A stretch of DNA of 38,934 nt from contig CAYPQM010000051.1 of assembly GCA_964412845.1 (NCBI GenBank), positions 1 through 38,934 on the forward strand, written 5' to 3'. The notes below the pieces were generated by a model. That model searched no databases. It was not told the DNA's origin and was given only the letters and a program-made list of their open reading frames with translations. Shown piece by piece: positions 34,468 through 38,934 of this stretch. Both the position numbers and the translations under genes were made by a program. The DNA is from JAWWPY01 sp964412845. GTDB lineage: Bacteria; Actinomycetota; Actinomycetes; Streptosporangiales; Streptosporangiaceae. Positions within the stretch are counted from its first letter, which is position 1. Every line of letters begins with the position of its first letter.

Positions 34468-36405
34468 CTAGATGTCGAGGAACCTGACGTCCTTGGCGTT
34501 GCGCTGGATGAACGACCGCCGTGCCTCCACGTCCTCGCCCATCAGCACGCTGAAGAGTTCGTCGGCCTGGGCCGCGTCATCGACGGTGACTTGACGGAGG
34601 ACCCGGTTCGCCGGGTTCATGGTGGTATCCCACAGTTCGGAGGCGTTCATCTCGCCCAGGCCCTTGTACCGCTGGATGCCATCCCGCGGCCGCGGGTCCT
34701 TGCGGCCATTGGCCATCCCCGCCTCGATCACCGCGTCGCGTTCCCGGTCGGAGTAGACGTAGTCCGGACGGACTCCGCGCCCGTCCCACTTGATCTTGTA
34801 CAACGGCGGTTGAGCCAGGTACACATGCCCGGCCTCGATGAGCGGCTTCATGAACCGGAACAGCAGGGTGAGCAGCAGCGTGGTGATGTGCTGGCCGTCC
34901 ACGTCGGCGTCGGCCATCAGGACGATCTTGTAGTAGCGGAGCTTGGCGATATCGAAGTCGTCGTGGATGCCGGTGCCCAGCGCGGTGATCATCGCCTGGA
35001 CCTCGTTATTCTTCAGCACCCGGTCGATACGGGCCTTCTCGACGTTCAGGATCTTGCCCCGGAGCGGCAGGATGGCCTGGAACTCCGAGTCCCGGCCCTT
35101 CTTGGCCGAGCCGCCGGCCGAGTCACCCTCCACCACGTAGATCTCGCACCGGGCCGGGTCGCCGGACCGGCAATCGGCCAGCTTGCCGGGCAGTGTGGTG
35201 GACTGCAGCAGACTCTTGCGGGTCAGGTCGCGGGCGGACCGCGCGGCGATCCTGGCCCGCGCCGCCTGGGTGGCCTTGGTGATGATGTCCTTGGCCTCGC
35301 CGGGGTTGCGCTCGAACCAGTCCCGCAGATGGTCGTTGCAGACCTTCAGCACGAACGATCTGGCCTCGGTGTTGCCCAGCTTGGTCTTGGTCTGGCCTTC
35401 GAACTGCGGCTCGGCCAGCTTGACGTGGATGATCGCGGCCAGGCCCTCCCGCACATCCTCCCCGGTCAGGTTCTCGTCCTTGTCGCGCAGCAGTTTCTGC
35501 TCCCGCGCGTACCGGTTCACGATGGTGGTGAGCGCGGCGCGGAACCCCTCCTCGTGGGTACCGCCCTCGGCCGTGTTGATCGTGTTGGCGAACGTGTGCA
35601 CCGACTCCGCGTAGGAAGCGTTCCACTGCATCGCGACCTCGGCCGAGATGCCTTCGCCCTCGTCGCCGAAATCGATCACCGAGGCGTGCACCGGGTCCTT
35701 CGAAGCGTTCAGGTAGCGCACGAAGTCCGCGATGCCGCCGTCATACCGGTAATTGACCACCCGCGGCTCGCCGTTGGCATACTCCGGCCGCTCGTCGGTC
35801 AGGCTGATCGCGAGGCTCCGGTTGAGGAACGCCATCTCCTGGAGCCGGCGGGACAACGTTTCGAAATCCCAGACCATGGTCTCCGTGAAAATCAGACCAT
35901 CCGGCCAGAACGAAATGATGGTGCCGGTCTCGTCAGTAGCTTCCCCCCTGACCAGCGGGGTGACTGGCTGACTCCGCTCATACGACTGCCGCCAGACATA
36001 TCCGTCCCGGCGGATCTCGACCTCGAGCCGGGCGGACAGGGCGTTCACTACCGAGACGCCCACGCCGTGCAGGCCCCCGGAGACCGCGTAGGACTTGCCG
36101 TCGAACTTGCCGCCCGCGTGCAGGGTGGTGAGCACGACCTCGACCGCCGGCCGCTTTTCCACGGGATGCTCATCGACTGGGATGCCACGGCCGTTGTCGG
36201 CGACCCGGACACCGCCATCGGGCAGCAGGGTGACGTCGATCCGGTCGCAATACCCGGCGAGCGCCTCGTCGACAGCGTTGTCCACGACCTCGTACACCAG
36301 ATGGTGCAAGCCGCGCGCGCTGGTCGAGCCGATATACATGCCGGGACGCTTGCGCACCGCCTCAAGGCCCTCAAGGACCGTGATCGAACGTGCGTCGTAA
36401 GACAA
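34468..36405 (-). CDS. gyrB: DNA gyrase subunit B
   Basis: A 645-aa protein. The GHKL ATPase domain includes VRKRPGMYIGST, EVVDNAVDEA, DNGRGIP and GGLHGVGVSVVNALS. The transducer domain follows, and the TOPRIM domain has EGDSAGGSAKKGRD and DADVDG. The C-terminus has RYKGLGEMNASELW. I place the start at TTG 36405, because AGGAGG is then seven bases upstream and the protein begins SYDARSITVLEGLE like other GyrB. TTG 36411 is too close to the ribosome site. It lies in recF-DUF721-gyrB-gyrA order. Confidence 0.99.
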   Translation of the reverse strand: MSYDARSITVLEGLEAVRKRPGMYIGSTSARGLHHLVYEVVDNAVDEALAGYCDRIDVTLLPDGGVRVADNGRGIPVDEHPVEKRPAVEVVLTTLHAGGKFDGKSYAVSGGLHGVGVSVVNALSARLEVEIRRDGYVWRQSYERSQPVTPLVRGEATDETGTIISFWPDGLIFTETMVWDFETLSRRLQEMAFLNRSLAISLTDERPEYANGEPRVVNYRYDGGIADFVRYLNASKDPVHASVIDFGDEGEGISAEVAMQWNASYAESVHTFANTINTAEGGTHEEGFRAALTTIVNRYAREQKLLRDKDENLTGEDVREGLAAIIHVKLAEPQFEGQTKTKLGNTEARSFVLKVCNDHLRDWFERNPGEAKDIITKATQAARARIAARSARDLTRKSLLQSTTLPGKLADCRSGDPARCEIYVVEGDSAGGSAKKGRDSEFQAILPLRGKILNVEKARIDRVLKNNEVQAMITALGTGIHDDFDIAKLRYYKIVLMADADVDGQHITTLLLTLLFRFMKPLIEAGHVYLAQPPLYKIKWDGRGVRPDYVYSDRERDAVIEAGMANGRKDPRPRDGIQRYKGLGEMNASELWDTTMNPANRVLRQVTVDDAAQADELFSVLMGEDVEARRSFIQRNAKDVRFLDI

Positions 36406-36488
36406 GAGCAAGCCTCCTGGAAGGGATACACGCCCACAGGGCCAGTGCAGGTCCGTCCACCTTCTGCCTGGCCTACCGGCGCTCTTAC

Positions 36489-36494
36489 ATTTTA
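36489..36494 (-). promoter_or_regulatory. -10-like element upstream of gyrB
   Basis: On the minus strand TAAAAT (36494-36489), about 85 bp before gyrB, matches the TAnnnT consensus inside an otherwise GC-rich 108-bp gap between DUF721 and gyrB. A -35 match is weak. A gyrB promoter here would be normal, but this is low-confidence. Confidence 0.3.
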
Positions 36495-36513
36495 CCTGGG
36501 AAGACCCTCCGTC

Positions 36514-37047
36514 TCAGCCGTAAGTGTCACGCGGACCCCGGCCGCCGCGTACCCTCCACCCGCCGGCCCGCCGCGGCTGCTCAGGGCCACGCACTTTCAC
36601 GCTCGTGACGGTGCCATCCCCGAGCTCGGAATTGAGTCTGCGGATCAGCGTGCCGGCCAGCAAGCGGACCTGGGTCGCCCAGGCCGTGGAGTCCGCGATC
36701 ACCACAAGTTCACCCTCGGTGAGCCCGTCTGGCCGGGTATGGGCGGCAAGGTCGGCTCCCACAATCTGATCCCAGCGGCCGAACACCGAGCCCACAGCCG
36801 TGGCCAGCCGCCAGCCTTGATCCCCGATCAGCCCGTCGATGGCCGCGTGCAGCGGCTGGGGGTCATCCCGGCGGGCCCGTCGCGGGCCGCGCACCCGGGC
36901 CGCCCGGTCGGCACGCGGATCTTCCCCGGAGAGCCGTTCGGCATAAATGGCCCCGGCCGGGGCCTCACCGCGGGCCTGGGCGTCTGCCTTAGCCCCGGCC
37001 AGCGCCTCGCCGGCGAGACGTGCCCGCTCCACCGCATCGTCAGGCAC
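36514..37047 (-). CDS. DUF721 / DciA-like protein
   Basis: A 177-aa protein from GTG 37047, overlapping the recF stop by 8 bp. The N-terminal ~60 residues are charged and probably disordered. The DUF721 domain follows (AIDGLIGDQGWRLATAVGSV, FGRWDQIVGADLAAHTRP, LVVIADSTAWATQVRLLA) and a Gly/Arg-rich tail (RRAGGWRVRGGRGPRDTYG) ends it. DUF721 proteins include DciA, the loader of the replicative helicase in bacteria without DnaC. Its location between recF and gyrB is the standard actinobacterial order. Confidence 0.93.
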   Translation of the reverse strand: MPDDAVERARLAGEALAGAKADAQARGEAPAGAIYAERLSGEDPRADRAARVRGPRRARRDDPQPLHAAIDGLIGDQGWRLATAVGSVFGRWDQIVGADLAAHTRPDGLTEGELVVIADSTAWATQVRLLAGTLIRRLNSELGDGTVTSVKVRGPEQPRRAGGWRVRGGRGPRDTYG

Positions 37048-38433
37048 GGGTGATCACCCCGGCTGCCACCTCGAACCGCATCCCGGCCAGAGCGCCGGGT
37101 ACATCGGCGGCCACTGCCGCGGTAACCAGCACCTGCTCGGCCCCGCTGACCAGGATGGCCAACCGTTCCCTGCGCCCGCTGTCCAGTTCGGCGAACACGT
37201 CATCGAGAAGCAGCACCGGATCGTCGCCGCCCGCGCGGAGCAACTCAAAGCCAGCGAGGCGGAGCGCGAGGGCCATGGACCAGGATTCGCCGTGGCTCGC
37301 GTAGCCACGGGCGGGCAGGTCACCGATGCGCAACTCCAGTTCGTCCCGGTGCGGGCCGACCAGGCAGACGCCACGGTCGAGTTCGTCGGCCCGGGCCCGG
37401 GCCAGTGCCTCGCGCAGCCAGTCGGCGAGCGCCGCCCGGTTTACCCGGGGCCCGGTAGCTGTACCGGGATCGGCGCTTCCGTCCGGGCCAGCGTCACCNN
37501 NNNNNNNNNNNNNNNNNNNNNNNNNNNNNNNNNNNNNNNNNNNNNNNNNNNNNNNNNNNNNNNNNNNNNNNNNNNNNNNNNNNNNNNNNNNNNNNNNNGG
37601 AGGGCAGCACCTGCCTGGAGGGCAGCACCTGCCGGGTCAGCGCGAGACTGACGGTAGTTGATGTCGGCTTCGCCGGACTCTCCGGAGACTTCCGCGTAGG
37701 CCTTGGCCACCAGCGGGCGCAGCGCGGCGGTCAGCTCGATCCGGCCTGCCAGCAACTCGGCGCCTTTCAAGGCCAGATGCTCATCCCAGGCGTCGAGCGC
37801 GCCCTCCGGACCCATCCCCGCGCCGTCGGCTGCTTCCCCGTCGATGTCGCGCGGCTCGCTCTCTGACGGCCCGCTGAAGTTGCGTGACCGACCGGCCCGG
37901 GCGAACCCACGCGAGCCCGACCGGGCCCGGAAAGATTTCAGCAGCGCGGTTCGCTGCTTGACCACCCGCTCATAGTCGGCCCGGACGGCGGCGTACCGGG
38001 GCGCACTGGCCACCAGGAGTTCGTCGAGATACCGCCGGCGCTGGTCCGGGTCGCCCTTGACCAGGGCCAGGTCCTCGGGGGCAAAAAGCACGGTACGCAG
38101 CACCCCGAGGACCTGGCGGGGCCGTGGCACCGGCACTCGGTTCAGCCGGGCCCGATTCGCCCGCCCTGGGTTGATCTCGATCTCCACCAGGCTGTCCCGC
38201 TCCGGCGAGGTGATCCCGGCGCGCAGGATGGCGCACTCGGCACCAGTGCGCACCAGCGGCGCGTCGCTGGCCACGCGGTGGCTACCCAGTGTCGCCACGT
38301 AGGCAGCCGCCTCGACGAAATTCGTCTTTCCCTGACCGTTCGCGCCGAGCAAGGTACTCACACCTGGCCCGAGGCTCAGGTCCGCCGCCGCGTAGGACCG
38401 GAAATCAGTAAGCGCGAGGCGGGTCAGGTACAC
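37040..38433 (-). CDS. recF: RecF recombination/repair protein, interrupted by an assembly gap
   Basis: The N-terminal part (38433 to 37599) has the RecF start YLTRLALTDFRSY, Walker A GANGQGKTN and the LFAPEDLALVKGDPDQRRRYL segment. The C-terminal part (37498 to 37040) has CLVGPHRDELELRIG, the signature region SHGESWSMALALRLA and Walker B PVLLLDDVFAELD. Between them are 100 Ns of filler, so the true length and frame across the gap are unknown; both flanks are open in compatible RecF frames. QAGAAL repeats run into the gap. RecF loads RecA at gapped DNA. A ~45-residue Gly/Ser/Glu-rich insert (RSGSRGFARAGRSRNFSG...) also exceeds the usual family length. Confidence 0.95.
37499..37632. repeat. 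18-bp tandem repeat and assembly gap within recF
   Basis: Positions 37499-37598 are Ns. They abut two copies (37599-37614 and 37617-37632) of an 18-bp unit with core GGAGGGCAGCACCTGC, encoding QAGAAL on the recF strand. The gap probably represents a collapsed repeat array of unknown length in a poorly conserved RecF loop. Confidence 0.88.
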
Positions 38434-38647
38434 ACCTGCTGAGGTTACTCGTGGGTGCCGCCAACGCCAGCGCGAGCCGTTGCCGCAGGGGTGCGCGTTG
38501 CCGCACGTGAGTCCAGGCCGCTGAACTGACTCGGCAGGGTGCCAACCCGGAAGGCTCCATTCCGGTCAGCAATCCGTGCCGTGGCCCTCGCTACCGGTTA
38601 TCCGGAGAGATCCGAGGAACGGGGAACGAATATGAGTTCTATTATTA

Positions 38648-38676
38648 TTGCAAACACATACTGTGAACGATACTCT
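38648..38676 (+). promoter_or_regulatory. Sigma-70-like promoter for the right-edge gene
   Basis: TTGCAA (38648-38653) and TACTCT (38671-38676) are separated by 17 bp, in the most AT-rich stretch of this part of the window, 36 bp before the GTG start at 38712. Spacing and position fit a housekeeping promoter. The rest of the recF-divergent gap 38434-38711 shows nothing else. Confidence 0.55.
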
Positions 38677-38711
38677 TGTCTAGTACGTGAGGCTCGACGG
38701 GAGGTGATCAG

Positions 38712-38934
38712 GTGCCAGCAGATCCAGAGCACCCCCTCCCATTCGTTGGCGCTCCCGATTCCCAGGCCGTCCGCCCTGTCGAGGACCAGGATCAGGTGCT
38801 GGCCTGGGAGCTGGCTGCGTTCCCCGCCGAGGACGAGCCACTCTGGGAGGAAATGGAGTACCTGGAGTACCTGGACGACACTGCGCCGCAGGACGCTCAC
38901 CCCCGCAACACCAGCCCAGTCAGTACCAGCCCAG
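38712..38934 (+). CDS. Partial acidic protein running off the window
   Basis: GTG 38712 is preceded at ideal spacing by GGAGGTGATC, an almost full-length match to the 16S rRNA 3' end. The frame stays open to the window end for 74 codons. The visible part is acidic and Pro-rich (PADPEHPLPFVGAPDSQAV, then VLAWELAAFPAEDEPLWEEM and EYLEYLDDTAPQD). It resembles the unstructured N-termini of actinobacterial DUF222/HNH endonuclease proteins, but the diagnostic part lies outside, so the function is unassigned. Confidence 0.6.
   Translation, partial: MPADPEHPLPFVGAPDSQAVRPVEDQDQVLAWELAAFPAEDEPLWEEMEYLEYLDDTAPQDAHPRNTSPVSTSP

Noticed and set aside
34435..37053. 872-codon plus-strand open frame opposite gyrB and DUF721
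   Set aside because: Spans two real minus-strand genes and the gap between them. Its product is His/Val/Gly-rich with no recognisable domain.

Overview
The window is high-GC DNA from an actinomycete chromosome (Actinomycetota). This rests on the recF - DUF721/dciA - gyrB - gyrA - DUF3566 - tRNA-Ile(GAT) gene order, a DLW-39 peptide, GTG/TTG starts with strong Shine-Dalgarno sites, and long GC-rich linkers. The species cannot be named; a soil, possibly filamentous lineage is a reasonable guess. It is draft sequence: two 100-N scaffold gaps (26176-26275 and 37499-37598) both fall inside short tandem repeats.

Layout. 1-2.3 kb: an amidohydrolase and a patatin-like lipase. 2.3-5.5 kb (minus strand): a frameshifted small gene, tRNA-Ala(TGC), a HAD-like protein lacking key catalytic residues, the DLW-39 peptide and an ABC-F ATPase. 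5.7-10.4 kb: a lipoprotein and a HlyD-type adaptor, divergent from a large membrane glycosyltransferase, probably a polysaccharide synthesis/export locus. 10.4-17.8 kb: CO-dehydrogenase cluster I on the minus strand (coxM-coxS-coxL, then a MoxR ATPase and a VWA protein) with a divergent LysR regulator. 17.9-25.3 kb: cluster II on the plus strand (hypothetical, coxM-coxS-coxL, an XdhC/CoxI-YHS fusion, coxG, then five consecutive small single-helix membrane proteins), ending at a strong hairpin. 25.4-29.2 kb (minus): a GIY-YIG-like protein, a small hypothetical, a gapped 14-bp repeat array, a second VWA/MoxR pair, a small hypothetical and an orphan HisKA_3-like domain protein. 29.5-30.4 kb: a PrmC-related methyltransferase. 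30.5-38.4 kb (minus): tRNA-Ile, DUF3566, gyrA, gyrB, DUF721 and recF. At the right edge a plus-strand gene runs off the window.

How it works together. Both CoxL proteins carry the form I CO-dehydrogenase loop (AYxCSFR), so the core of the window looks like two aerobic molybdenum CO-dehydrogenase systems. MoxR/VWA pairs (CoxD/CoxE type) and the XdhC-like protein would mature the Mo-Cu cofactor. CoxG and the five small membrane proteins would dock the enzyme on the membrane and pass electrons to the quinone pool. The five-gene membrane tail is the best candidate for something not yet described. The accessory block lies between parts of the normally compact gyrA - DUF3566 - tRNA-Ile - tRNA-Ala - DLW-39 neighbourhood, so that neighbourhood has been split by about 27 kb. 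A second theme is many short tandem duplications in linkers, at gene starts and between genes.
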